Assembly (NCBI RefSeq): GCF_900109935.1
Contig: NZ_FOBV01000005.1
Span: 293,818 to 357,817 of the forward strand
DNA: 64,000 nt
Origin: Chryseobacterium taichungense
Lineage (GTDB): Bacteria > Bacteroidota > Bacteroidia > Flavobacteriales > Weeksellaceae
Direction of reading: 5' to 3'
In this document: piece by piece, positions 49,400 through 57,427 of the stretch
How the letters are laid out: each line of letters begins with the position of its first letter
Numbering within the stretch: position 1 is the stretch's first letter
Notes under the pieces: generated by a model
What the model saw: only the letters and a program-made list of their open reading frames with translations
Databases searched by the model: none
What the model was told of the DNA's origin: nothing
Program-made: the position numbers and the translations under genes

Positions 49400-51472
49400 A
49401 TGAAACGAATACTGCTTTTTATTGTCTTTTTATCCGGGTTTTGTTTTCCTCAGAAAACTGACAGTTTGAATATGAATGATTCCCAAAATATAGATTCAAT
49501 TGCAATTAAAAGTAAAAAGGAAATTAAGACAAAAGACATTGATGATGTAGTTATGACAGGAACTTTGAAGCCTGTGAGCAGATCAAAAAGCCCTGTCGCC
49601 GTAGAAATATACAGTCAGAAATTTTTCCAGAAAAACCCGACACCGAACATTTTTGAAGCTATTTCAATGGTCAACGGAGTAAAGCCGCAGCTGAACTGCT
49701 CAGTTTGCAACACGGGAGATATTCATATTAATGGTCTTGAAGGTCCTTACACAATGATCCTTATTGATGGAATGCCGATTGTTAGTTCACTTTCCACGGT
49801 ATACGGACTGAGCGGAATTCCGAACAGTCTGGTAGACAGAATTGAAGTAGTGAAAGGCCCGGCTTCTTCTATTTATGGTTCTGAAGCGATGGGTGGAGTG
49901 ATCAACATTATCACCAAAAATGCGCTGACCGCAACGAAATTGAGCATTGATGTGATGACAACCACCTGGAGTGAGAATAATCTCGATTTGTCAACAAAAT
50001 TTAACGTTGGTAAAAATATCGCTTCTTTATTAAGCCTAAATTATTTCAGCTTTGAAAAGAAGTTTGATGAAAATAATGACAATTTTACGGATGCAGCATT
50101 ACAGAACAGAATTTCCGTATTCAATAAATGGAATTTCAGGCGTAAGGAAAATCGACAGGCAAGCTTTGCATTACGGTATCTGTACGAAGACCGTTTCGGA
50201 GGAGAAATGCAGAGGAATAAGTCGTACAGAGGAAGTAATGAAGTGTATGGTGAAAGCATTTATACAAACAGGGTAGAAGCTTTTGGTGTTTATCAGTGGC
50301 CTTTGAAAGAAAATATCTTTACACAGTTTTCCTATAATTTTCATGATCAGAATTCATTTTATGGAGACAATCCTTTCACGGCGACTCAAAAAGTTCTTTT
50401 TACCCAAACTTATTGGAATAAAAAATTCGGAAACCATGATCTTATTGCAGGTTTTACTTTCAAGCGGACTTTTTATGATGACAATACTCCCGGAACATTA
50501 TCAACTGATGGGTTATCAAATTCGCCAATGAGATCTCCGATTTTAGGAGCATTTATTCAGGATCAATGGGAAATTGACGAGAAAAATACAGTACTGGTCG
50601 GGTATAGGTTTGATTATGATAAAATTCATCACGAGATCCATTCTCCGCGTTTTGCATGGAAATTTGCTCCGAATCCTTATCATACGCTCAGATTCAATTT
50701 TGGGACGGGTTTTAGGGTCGTCAATCTTTTTACGGAAGATCATGCAGCATTGACGGGCTCACGTGAGGTCGTTATTCGGACAAATTTAAAACCTGAGAAA
50801 TCAATCAATGGAAACCTGAATTACATCTGGAAAATTCCTGCAGGGAAAAATCTGATCAATCTTGATGCGTCTGCATTTTATACGTATTTCAGTAATAAAA
50901 TTGTCGGTGATTTTGATACAGATCCTGAAAAAATTATTTATGATAATCTTCATGGTTACGGTATTTCCAGAGGTTTATCTTTAAATGTTGATTACAATTT
51001 CAGTTTTCCGTTAAATGTCGGTTTGGGTGTGACTTATCTTGATGTTTATCAGAAGTTTGATGATGAAAGGCAGAAGTCGCAACAGCTTCACGCCCCGAAA
51101 TGGAGTGGGACGTATAATTTAAGTTATAAATTTCCAAATAATTTGACGATTGACTTTACAGGACAATTCTATGGACCAATGCGACTTCCGGTTTTACCGG
51201 ATGATTACCGCCCGGAATATTCACCGTTTTACACTTTGGCCAATATTCAGGTTTCGAAGGCTTTTAAATCAGGATTTGAGGTGTATGGCGGAATCAAAAA
51301 TGTATTCAATTTTACCCCGAAAGATCCTTTGATGAGACCGTTTGATCCTTTTGATAAATATTTGAATGATCCTGTTGGCAATCCTTATCACTACACTTTT
51401 GATACAACGTACGGATACGCTCCGATGCAGAAAATCAGAGGTTTTTTGGGAATAAGATACATTTTAAAATAA
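49400..51472 (+). CDS. TonB-dependent receptor (metal/siderophore-type)
   Basis: A 690-residue outer-membrane receptor with signal peptide ending ...GFCFPQ. The plug domain has DDVVMTGTLKPVSRSKSP, then LNCSVCNTGDIHINGLEG (an unusual CxxC in the plug) and IEVVKGPASSIYGSEAMGGV. The barrel ends in the aromatic-rich IRGFLGIRYILK. The CxxC-bearing plug and a secreted thioredoxin-like gene 203 nt downstream suggest a metal (for example copper) or metal-complex ligand; this is inference. Expression is probably controlled through the palindrome over its promoter. Confidence 0.9.
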   Translation: MKRILLFIVFLSGFCFPQKTDSLNMNDSQNIDSIAIKSKKEIKTKDIDDVVMTGTLKPVSRSKSPVAVEIYSQKFFQKNPTPNIFEAISMVNGVKPQLNCSVCNTGDIHINGLEGPYTMILIDGMPIVSSLSTVYGLSGIPNSLVDRIEVVKGPASSIYGSEAMGGVINIITKNALTATKLSIDVMTTTWSENNLDLSTKFNVGKNIASLLSLNYFSFEKKFDENNDNFTDAALQNRISVFNKWNFRRKENRQASFALRYLYEDRFGGEMQRNKSYRGSNEVYGESIYTNRVEAFGVYQWPLKENIFTQFSYNFHDQNSFYGDNPFTATQKVLFTQTYWNKKFGNHDLIAGFTFKRTFYDDNTPGTLSTDGLSNSPMRSPILGAFIQDQWEIDEKNTVLVGYRFDYDKIHHEIHSPRFAWKFAPNPYHTLRFNFGTGFRVVNLFTEDHAALTGSREVVIRTNLKPEKSINGNLNYIWKIPAGKNLINLDASAFYTYFSNKIVGDFDTDPEKIIYDNLHGYGISRGLSLNVDYNFSFPLNVGLGVTYLDVYQKFDDERQKSQQLHAPKWSGTYNLSYKFPNNLTIDFTGQFYGPMRLPVLPDDYRPEYSPFYTLANIQVSKAFKSGFEVYGGIKNVFNFTPKDPLMRPFDPFDKYLNDPVGNPYHYTFDTTYGYAPMQKIRGFLGIRYILK

Positions 51473-51473
51473 A

Positions 51474-51670
51474 GACTAAGTAATCAAAGATTTTGACGCA
51501 AAGAATTTATTTTTTAATAATAATTTTTTAGAAGCAACGTAAATAAATTGTCATGCAAAGCTTGAATCGTTAGCTTCATCAAATCAACTTGTTGATCAGA
51601 CTTTGCTTACGTTAATAAAATACGATACAATTAGAACTTTGCGTAAATCTAAGGCAATAAGATAAATACA
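51474..51670. repeat. AT-rich intergenic segment with imperfect terminal inverted repeats
   Basis: TTTGACGCAAAG near 51492 and its inverted counterpart ending in CTTTGCGTAAATC near 51650 share a CGCAAAG core. Further CAAAG/CTTTG words lie between. No gene is present in the 203-bp gap. It resembles the CACAAAG-type repeats of the GxxExxY cassette, but the match is short. Confidence 0.35.
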
Positions 51671-51675
51671 GTAAA

Positions 51676-52143
51676 ATGAAGATTATAATACGATTTCTAT
51701 TTCTAATGTGTATGCCCTTTTTTTGTTTCTCACAGATAAAGACAGTCACTTTTGCGGATTTAGAAATTCTTCAGAAGGAAAACTCAAAGCCTATTATTAT
51801 TCATATCTATACAAGCTGGTGCCCGGTTTGTAAGATTGAATCTTTTGAATTGAATAAAGACAAAGATCTGGTAAAATTGATCAATGAAAATTTTTACTTC
51901 GTCAATTTTGATGCGGAAAAAACGAAAGAGAAAATCCGTTTTCAGGGAGAGGAATTTAATTATGTATCCAACGGAAGTTCCGGGATTCATGAACTGGTTT
52001 TGGCTTTATCAAAGAATAAAAAACAGCCTGTTTATCCGTTATGGATTATTATAGATAAAAATGGAAATTTGGTTGACTATCATGAGGGGTTGTTTCGGGC
52101 TGAAAAGATGAAGAAAAAGCTTGGTGAGCTTTTTGATTTTTAG
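51676..52143 (+). CDS. secreted thioredoxin-like protein
   Basis: A 155-residue exported thioredoxin-fold protein with signal peptide ending ...PFFCFSQ and the redox motif SWCPVCKIES (CPVC). A cis-proline follows late in the domain (KQPVYPLW). It probably reduces or isomerises disulfides, or handles metal, in the periplasm. It lies downstream of the CxxC-plug TonB receptor on the same strand, though 203 bp of AT-rich repeat-like sequence separates them, so co-transcription is uncertain. Confidence 0.85.
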   Translation: MKIIIRFLFLMCMPFFCFSQIKTVTFADLEILQKENSKPIIIHIYTSWCPVCKIESFELNKDKDLVKLINENFYFVNFDAEKTKEKIRFQGEEFNYVSNGSSGIHELVLALSKNKKQPVYPLWIIIDKNGNLVDYHEGLFRAEKMKKKLGELFDF

Positions 52144-52181
52144 TTTAATGAGATCTAGCGGATTTGATAGATTTTATTTAG

Positions 52182-52275
52182 CCCTGATTGAGCGGTATGT
52201 TTGAGCTCTTTTCTATTTTCGGCGGCGGCAAGGCCGCCGCCGAAAATAGAAAAAGCGAGTAGCGAAAGCAGGAAA
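52182..52275. repeat. dispersed palindromic hairpin element, copy 2
   Basis: Inverted relative to copy 1. The conserved flanks (52182-52208 and 52255-52275) match copy 1 with about four differences in 48 bases. The 21-bp perfect stem (52209-52229 with 52233-52253, loop AAG) has an arm sequence unrelated to that of copy 1. It lies between convergent genes, as copy 1 does. Confidence 0.85.
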
Positions 52276-52286
52276 AAGCTCCTCAA

Positions 52287-52652
52287 TTATTTCAAAAGCA
52301 CTGCAACAATCGCTAAAATCGCGGGTAAAGCCTGAACAAAAAATATCTTTTTCGTCGCAGAAATGGCTCCGTAAATTCCAGCTACCGCCACACATCCAAG
52401 GAAAAACAAGGCAATATTGGTTTGCCATTTCGGATCTTCGATAAGAAAAGACCAGATCAGTCCTGCGGCTAAAAATCCATTATACAGTCCCTGGTTGGCT
52501 GCCAATCCTTTTGTCGGTTTAAACATTTCTGCGGGTAAAGCTGCCTTGAAAACTTCCTTGCCTTTGGTTTCCCAGGCAAACATTTCCATCCAGAGAATGT
52601 AAAGATGTTCGATGGCTACTGCTGCAATTAAAATTTTGGCTACGATCTCCAT
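52287..52652 (-). CDS. DUF1304 membrane protein
   Basis: A 121-residue inner-membrane protein with four hydrophobic helices and the DUF1304 landmarks IEHLYILWMEMFAW at the start and GLAANQGLYNGFLAAGL in the middle. The function of the family is unknown. It is divergent from the Crp-type regulator gene and convergent with the thioredoxin-like gene, with the hairpin element in between. Only a weak TAGTTTTA box is visible upstream. Confidence 0.88.
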   Translation of the reverse strand: MEIVAKILIAAVAIEHLYILWMEMFAWETKGKEVFKAALPAEMFKPTKGLAANQGLYNGFLAAGLIWSFLIEDPKWQTNIALFFLGCVAVAGIYGAISATKKIFFVQALPAILAIVAVLLK

Positions 52653-52692
52653 GATATATTGTTTTGTCTTTGTAAAACTAAAAAAATAAAGT

Positions 52693-52700
52693 TAAGTTTG
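52693..52700 (+). promoter_or_regulatory. -7 box of the Crp-family gene (TAAGTTTG)
   Basis: Perfect TAnnTTTG box 17 nt before the ATG at 52718. Confidence 0.7.
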
Positions 52701-52717
52701 ATCATACAATTTTATAA

Positions 52718-53290
52718 ATGGAAAGTTTTAAACAACATTTGGATAAATTTATCACTATTGATGCTGAAGAATTTGCTTCCATCATTTCCTATTTTCAGGT
52801 GTTGGAAGTTAAGAAAAAGCAGAATCTGATGCTAGAGGGAGAAATTTGCAGGTCGTTTTTTTTCGTTGTAAAAGGCTGTCTGAGAAAATTTTTTATCAAT
52901 GAAAAAGGTGTTGAGCAAACAACAGAATTTGCCATAGAAAACTGGTGGATCACCGATACATTCGCCTATGAAAGACAGATAAAATCTAATTTCTTTATTC
53001 AGACGGTGGAAAAATCCGTTATTTTAAAAATTGACCTTCAATCTCAGGAAGAATTGTTGAAAAAACATCCGTTGATGGAAAGATACTTCAGAAAAGTCTA
53101 TCAACGCGCTTATGCTGCGGCGGAGAGGAGGATACGATATCTTTATGAATTTTCGAGAGAAGAGTTATACGTACATTTCAGTACACAGTACCCTTGGTTT
53201 ATCCAGAGAATTCCGCAATATTTAATTGCTTCATTTTTAGGGTTTACCCCGGAATATTTAAGCGAAATCAGGGCGAAATTACGTTCTTAA
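52718..53290 (+). CDS. Crp/Fnr-family regulator
   Basis: A 190-residue protein with a cyclic-nucleotide-binding-like beta-roll (LMLEGEICRSFFFVVKGCLR, EKGVEQTTEFAIENWW) and a short C-terminal helix-turn-helix ending IPQYLIASFLGFTPEYLSEI. Cysteines for an iron-sulfur cluster are lacking, so it is not Fnr. Such small Crp-like proteins in Bacteroidota often control the neighbouring gene; here that is the AhpD-like gene 65 nt downstream. The effector is unknown. Confidence 0.88.
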   Translation: MESFKQHLDKFITIDAEEFASIISYFQVLEVKKKQNLMLEGEICRSFFFVVKGCLRKFFINEKGVEQTTEFAIENWWITDTFAYERQIKSNFFIQTVEKSVILKIDLQSQEELLKKHPLMERYFRKVYQRAYAAAERRIRYLYEFSREELYVHFSTQYPWFIQRIPQYLIASFLGFTPEYLSEIRAKLRS

Positions 53291-53355
53291 ACCAGTTTAA
53301 GATTTTTAGGATCTATAAATCGGAACTTTGTCTCAGAAATTTAAAACAAAATATT

Positions 53356-53799
53356 ATGAACGCAAGATTCGATTGGACAACAGTTCACCCAGCTGCTTAC
53401 AAAGCAGGAATAGGAATGGAAGAATCCCTTAAAAACAGTTTTTTAACGCCAATTCAAAAAGAATTAGTTAAAATCAGGGCTTCCCAGATCAATGCATGCG
53501 CTTTTTGCCTGAATATGCATACCAAAGATGCATTAAAATATGGTGAAACGCCACAGAGAATTTTCCTCCTGAATGCGTGGAGAGATGCTAAAGAATTGTT
53601 CACCGAAGAAGAGCAGATTATTCTACAAATTACGGAAGAAGTTACGCTGATTAGTAATAAAGGACTTTCGGAAGAAACTTATCAAAAGGCAAAAGTACTC
53701 TTTAATGAAAATCAGCTGGCAGATATCATCATGGCTGCTGTCGTAATTAATATGTGGAACAGAATCGCCATTTCTACGCATATGCCTATCGCTAATTAA
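53356..53799 (+). CDS. carboxymuconolactone decarboxylase/AhpD-family protein
   Basis: A 147-residue all-helical protein with the AhpD redox centre ACAFCLNMHTKDA (CxxC-x3-H). It is likely a peroxidatic or disulfide-linked alkylhydroperoxidase-type enzyme. The frame extends into the upstream regulator to 53194, but the ATG at 53356 (MNARFDWTTVHPAA) is the family start. It lies 65 nt after the Crp-type regulator on the same strand and may be its target. Confidence 0.9.
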   Translation: MNARFDWTTVHPAAYKAGIGMEESLKNSFLTPIQKELVKIRASQINACAFCLNMHTKDALKYGETPQRIFLLNAWRDAKELFTEEEQIILQITEEVTLISNKGLSEETYQKAKVLFNENQLADIIMAAVVINMWNRIAISTHMPIAN

Positions 53800-53816
53800 T
53801 AAGGTGTAAATAAACA

Positions 53817-53845
53817 AGAGCTTTTCATCATCGAAAAGCTCTGAT
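53817..53845. terminator. bidirectional terminator
   Basis: The 10-bp perfect stem AGAGCTTTTC/GAAAAGCTCT (53817-53842) lies between convergent genes; the T-run is weak. Confidence 0.65.
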
Positions 53846-53848
53846 TAT

Positions 53849-54355
53849 TTAAGGACATTTGAGCTGAAGAACGTTTGCATTTAAAGGCTGTTCGACTTTC
53901 CGCTCTAATTTTTTGTCATTAACATTGATATAAATTTCCATAGAGCCGGTTCCTACATGAAGCGACAAAATATGTCCTCCGTAAGCATTAAATTTGTCAT
54001 CAGTTGCAACACCATGTACGTGGATCGACGGGCCTTTTTCGTTCCAGGCAACAGACCCGGTTAAGCTCCCCACTTCTACTTTTTTGAATGTTTTGGGATC
54101 AAATTTCTTTGCTTCAAAATCGTAAAATCCAAATGTAACTTCTGAAGCAAAACCTATTCCTGTGAAACTTGCCGAAGGAATATTTTCGTTTTTTGCAAGG
54201 TCTTCAATATGAGCAAGCACGTCGTCGCCCTGTCTGAGTACCATCAGGTAGCCGGACGGTGTCTTGATATACCTGCACGGATCTTTTTGCTGTGCGGAAA
54301 TTGTATTCATTGTTATAATCATTAATAAAAAGATAAAATTTTTAAAACTATCCAT
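53849..54355 (-). CDS. secreted PPC/DUF296-domain protein
   Basis: A 168-residue protein with a predicted Sec signal (MDSFKNFIFLLMIITMNTISAQ) followed by a PPC/DUF296 domain. It shows LMVLRQGDDVLAHIEDLAK, SFTGIGFASEVTFGFYDFEA, and the histidine motif GPSIHVHGVA...GGHILSLHV. PPC domains usually appear in cytosolic DNA-associated proteins, so an exported copy is unusual. The HxH...GGH set could bind metal. The ATG at 54355 is preferred over a TTG at 54361. Confidence 0.8.
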   Translation of the reverse strand: MDSFKNFIFLLMIITMNTISAQQKDPCRYIKTPSGYLMVLRQGDDVLAHIEDLAKNENIPSASFTGIGFASEVTFGFYDFEAKKFDPKTFKKVEVGSLTGSVAWNEKGPSIHVHGVATDDKFNAYGGHILSLHVGTGSMEIYINVNDKKLERKVEQPLNANVLQLKCP

Positions 54356-54473
54356 AATCAATTATATTTAGTAAAACCATGAAACTTCCACACCAAACAG
54401 GAAATGTTGAGAAAATTATATGCTTTTAATTAAAGTAAATAAAATAATTGTCTACTTTCCTGTACTATTTTCA

Positions 54474-54761
54474 CTAAATAATTTCAGTTAAATAAATCTG
54501 TGGCTTTTCCTGAAGTTTTTCTTCAACCAAAGCTCCGAACGCCTGAATATAAGGTTGTTTATTATGCTGTTCCAAACCTTCTTCGCTTTCCCAGATCTCG
54601 TAGAAAACAAATTGATTTTTATCTTCAATGCTTTGATGAAGCCTGTACAATTCGTTGGCTTCTTCTTTCACGGTTTCTTTCACCATATTCTGAAGAACCT
54701 CCAAAACCTCTGTTCTGTATTCTTCTTTTGCTTTAATGACGGCTGTCAGATAAATTTTCAT
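54474..54761 (-). CDS. antibiotic biosynthesis monooxygenase (ABM)-family protein
   Basis: A 95-residue ferredoxin-like-fold protein of the ABM/YgiN type: YLTAVIKAKEEYRTEVLEVL at the N-terminus and FVFYEIWESEEGLEQHNKQP late in the chain. Such proteins act as small cofactor-free monooxygenases or quinol monooxygenases. It is the third gene of a minus-strand unit behind the SDR gene (2-nt gap) and the MdaB-like quinone reductase, which supports a quinone-related role. Confidence 0.87.
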   Translation of the reverse strand: MKIYLTAVIKAKEEYRTEVLEVLQNMVKETVKEEANELYRLHQSIEDKNQFVFYEIWESEEGLEQHNKQPYIQAFGALVEEKLQEKPQIYLTEII

Positions 54762-54763
54762 AG

Positions 54764-55648
54764 TTAAATAAAATTTTCGATTGAATAATGTTGAGGTTTC
54801 CAGTTCAGTTCCGTTCTTGCTTTATCGGCATTGCACAAACTATTGGATGCAAACCCGAAATATCCTCCGGCAGGACCAAACGTATTTACGGCTTCCTGCA
54901 CTGTTACTGACTGCGCAGCCTGAAGCTTATACCGTTCACTTATTTTTTCTGCCAGATTTTTTATGGTTGATGAACCGTTTTCAGCATAATATAAAGATCC
55001 GGCTTTTGCTTTTTCCAGCGCAAGTACATACAAGTCGGCAAGATCTTCAATATGAATGTTTGACCATATATTTTCTCCTTTTCCAAAGTAAACTCCAAAT
55101 CCTTTTTCTTTGGAAAGATTGATCAAGGCAGGAAGCTGTATGCTGTTCTTCTTTATTCCCAGACCTTCTCCATACACCATTGTAGGAACAATAACGATGC
55201 TTCTTATATCTTTTTTAGCAGCCAGAAGAATATGTTGATTAATAAGTACCCGGGAAGCCATTTCCAGTCTCGGTTGTAAGGGAATATCTTCCGTAAAAAC
55301 AAAATCGCTTTTCTCCCCATTTTCTTTTCCTCCGAAAATTGCTGATCCTGAAGTGAAAATAAATGTTTTTCCGCTTCCTTCAAGGGCATTTATAATACTG
55401 TCTGCTGTATAAGCATCATCTGCAGAATCTGCATTATGAATAATCGCATCTGCATTAGAAATAGCATTCCGAAGAACAGTTTCATCATGAATATTTCCTA
55501 CGATCGTTTCAATTCCTGCTGCTTGTAGTTCCTTAGCTTGCGCATCATTTCGAATCAATCCGATTACCTGATAGTTTTTATCAAGTAATTTTTTGGCTAC
55601 AGTTCCACCGATATATCCGGTAATTCCTGTAATTAATATTCTTTTCAT
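54764..55648 (-). CDS. NAD-dependent epimerase/dehydratase-family protein
   Basis: A 294-residue extended SDR with the NAD(P) loop ITGITGYIGGTVAKKL at the N-terminus and a NAD(P)H-binding core. The middle contains VPTMVYGEGLGIKK; the usual YxxxK is not obvious in its normal place. It lies between the MdaB-like reductase (4-nt gap) and the ABM gene (2-nt gap), so it is part of the LysR-linked redox operon. The substrate is unknown. Confidence 0.85.
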   Translation of the reverse strand: MKRILITGITGYIGGTVAKKLLDKNYQVIGLIRNDAQAKELQAAGIETIVGNIHDETVLRNAISNADAIIHNADSADDAYTADSIINALEGSGKTFIFTSGSAIFGGKENGEKSDFVFTEDIPLQPRLEMASRVLINQHILLAAKKDIRSIVIVPTMVYGEGLGIKKNSIQLPALINLSKEKGFGVYFGKGENIWSNIHIEDLADLYVLALEKAKAGSLYYAENGSSTIKNLAEKISERYKLQAAQSVTVQEAVNTFGPAGGYFGFASNSLCNADKARTELNWKPQHYSIENFI

Positions 55649-55652
55649 AAGA

Positions 55653-56267
55653 TTAGATTAATTGCGTTTGCAGTTCTTTTTCAAAAACTTTAACAAGATG
55701 TTCTCTGTACAATTTCATATCCCGTTCAACATTCGCATTCTTTTCTACATCATGGAAATGAAAACTTTCCATTTTTTTCAACGAAACAAAAGCATTCATC
55801 CTGTGAAAACCGAACAATGGTCCGTCATCAACACTTGTTTCATTGAAAAATTCTCCCGGAAGTGTAAATGCTGTTTCAGGAGCGTTCCAGCTGGTGGTAA
55901 CCATATATTTTCTTCCTTCCAGCATTCCTCCGGTCCCGTAATTGATTTCCGGATTGTCAGACGTTCTCCCGTCACTCATGTAAATTCCTTTGGCGTGACC
56001 TGCTGTAAAGACTTCATCAATATATTTCTTTAATCCGTTCGGCAGCTGAAACCACCAGATCGGTGTATGATAAATGATATAATCTGCCCAAACAAACTTT
56101 GCAACTTCTTCATTTTTGTCATATCCTTCATTCACGTTTGTGATTTTCACATCCACATTTTCAAATGTTCGTAAAACATCCAATGTATTTTCTGCTATAG
56201 TTGCATTGTATTTTCCTCCGGAATGACCGAAATTTTGTCCGCCGTTAATAATTAGTACTTTTTTCAT
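55653..56267 (-). CDS. mdaB: MdaB-like NAD(P)H:quinone oxidoreductase
   Basis: A 204-residue flavodoxin-fold oxidoreductase that reduces quinones by two electrons. It shows NGGQNFGHSGGKYNATIAE at the N-terminus, YIIYHTPIWWFQLPNGLKKY as the FMN/FAD contact region, and FGFHRMNAF late, matching MdaB/NQO1-like enzymes. It heads the minus-strand unit with the SDR and ABM genes and is divergent from the LysR regulator, which probably controls it. It has its own promoter box. Confidence 0.88.
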   Translation of the reverse strand: MKKVLIINGGQNFGHSGGKYNATIAENTLDVLRTFENVDVKITNVNEGYDKNEEVAKFVWADYIIYHTPIWWFQLPNGLKKYIDEVFTAGHAKGIYMSDGRTSDNPEINYGTGGMLEGRKYMVTTSWNAPETAFTLPGEFFNETSVDDGPLFGFHRMNAFVSLKKMESFHFHDVEKNANVERDMKLYREHLVKVFEKELQTQLI

Positions 56268-56292
56268 TTTTGTATAAATAATTTTATGGGTA

Positions 56293-56300
56293 CAAAGGTA
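56293..56300 (-). promoter_or_regulatory. -7 box of the mdaB operon (TACCTTTG)
   Basis: Perfect TAnnTTTG box 25 nt before the start at 56267, in the divergent region with the LysR gene. Confidence 0.7.
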
Positions 56301-56459
56301 TTGTGTGGTTTGCTATAAATAAAATAATAAAAATCATAACTAAATATCATTTAAATAATACTTATTGTATTTGATTGTATTTCAGTAAATTATATCAAGT
56401 ATAGACTTGCTTTATCACTCTTATTGATGATGAAAATATTATAATTGTGATTATTTGAA

Positions 56460-56467
56460 TAAATTTG
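56460..56467 (+). promoter_or_regulatory. -7 box of the LysR gene (TAAATTTG)
   Basis: Perfect TAnnTTTG box 19 nt before the ATG at 56487. Confidence 0.7.
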
Positions 56468-56486
56468 CATCATAAAAGTAATACCT

Positions 56487-57398
56487 ATGGTTAATTTAGA
56501 ATGGTACAGAACTTTTAAGGCAATCTATAAATCAGGAACCCTTACAGAAGCAGCGGATACCTTATTTATTTCCCAACCCGGTGTGAGTCTTCATCTCAGT
56601 TCGCTGGAAGCGTATGTTGGATATAAGCTGTTTGACAGAACCGGAAGAAGAATGATTCCTACAGAAAGAGGGAAAGTTTTGTTTAACGCTATTTCGGAAC
56701 CGTTGTCAAAACTGGAAGAAGTAGAAAAAAACTTTCAGAAATCCACGGAGAAGCTTACGCCCACGATCAGTGTCGGCATGTGTTTTGAGACTTTTCAGAC
56801 AACATTGGAGCAATATGTTTCAAGTTTGCCGTTCAATCTTATCATCAGTTTTGGAGAATATCGGGAAATGCTCGATCAGCTGGACAAAGGAATTTTAGAT
56901 TTAATCATTACTCCGAAAAAAGGAGTGTCTCCAAATATCGAACATGAAGCATTCTCTTCGGAACAACTCATTCTCGTAGGCGGAAAAGATGTTAATATCG
57001 CTGAATTTGAATATGTTTTAAATGATAAAGGCATCGAACATGCAGAAGAATGGCTGAAAAATGAAAAATGGTACGGTACAGCCGGAGATATGGAGCATCT
57101 TTTTCAATTTTGGATCCTGAATTTCGGTCATAAGCCGAATTTCCGTCCGAATTATATTGTTCCGAATCTCAATTCTATCGTACGTTGTTTAAAAGGTGGT
57201 TCCGGATTAGCAGTCGTTCCTGATTTTCTCTGTAAAAAAGAAATTGAAGATGGCGAAATACAGTTGATCTGGGAAGGCCAGAAACCTCTGAAGAATACAC
57301 TTTATTTCGGTTGTAGAAAAAAAACAAATTATCAGAAAGAGATTGATCATATTAAAGGATTGTTCAGACAAATGATGGGAAAGGAAATTAATGTTTAA
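56487..57398 (+). CDS. LysR-family transcriptional regulator
   Basis: A 303-residue regulator with an N-terminal winged helix (EWYRTFKAIYKSGTLTEAA, then QPGVSLHLSSLEAYVGYKLF) and a C-terminal substrate-binding domain beginning about residue 90 (PTISVGMCFETFQ). It is divergent from the mdaB operon across 219 bp and reads towards an aldo/keto reductase, the classic LysR layout. Both flanking redox genes are likely targets. The inducer is unknown; a quinone or oxidant is plausible. Confidence 0.93.
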   Translation: MVNLEWYRTFKAIYKSGTLTEAADTLFISQPGVSLHLSSLEAYVGYKLFDRTGRRMIPTERGKVLFNAISEPLSKLEEVEKNFQKSTEKLTPTISVGMCFETFQTTLEQYVSSLPFNLIISFGEYREMLDQLDKGILDLIITPKKGVSPNIEHEAFSSEQLILVGGKDVNIAEFEYVLNDKGIEHAEEWLKNEKWYGTAGDMEHLFQFWILNFGHKPNFRPNYIVPNLNSIVRCLKGGSGLAVVPDFLCKKEIEDGEIQLIWEGQKPLKNTLYFGCRKKTNYQKEIDHIKGLFRQMMGKEINV

Positions 57399-57427
57399 TA
57401 AATTTAAAAATATATAAATAAATTATT

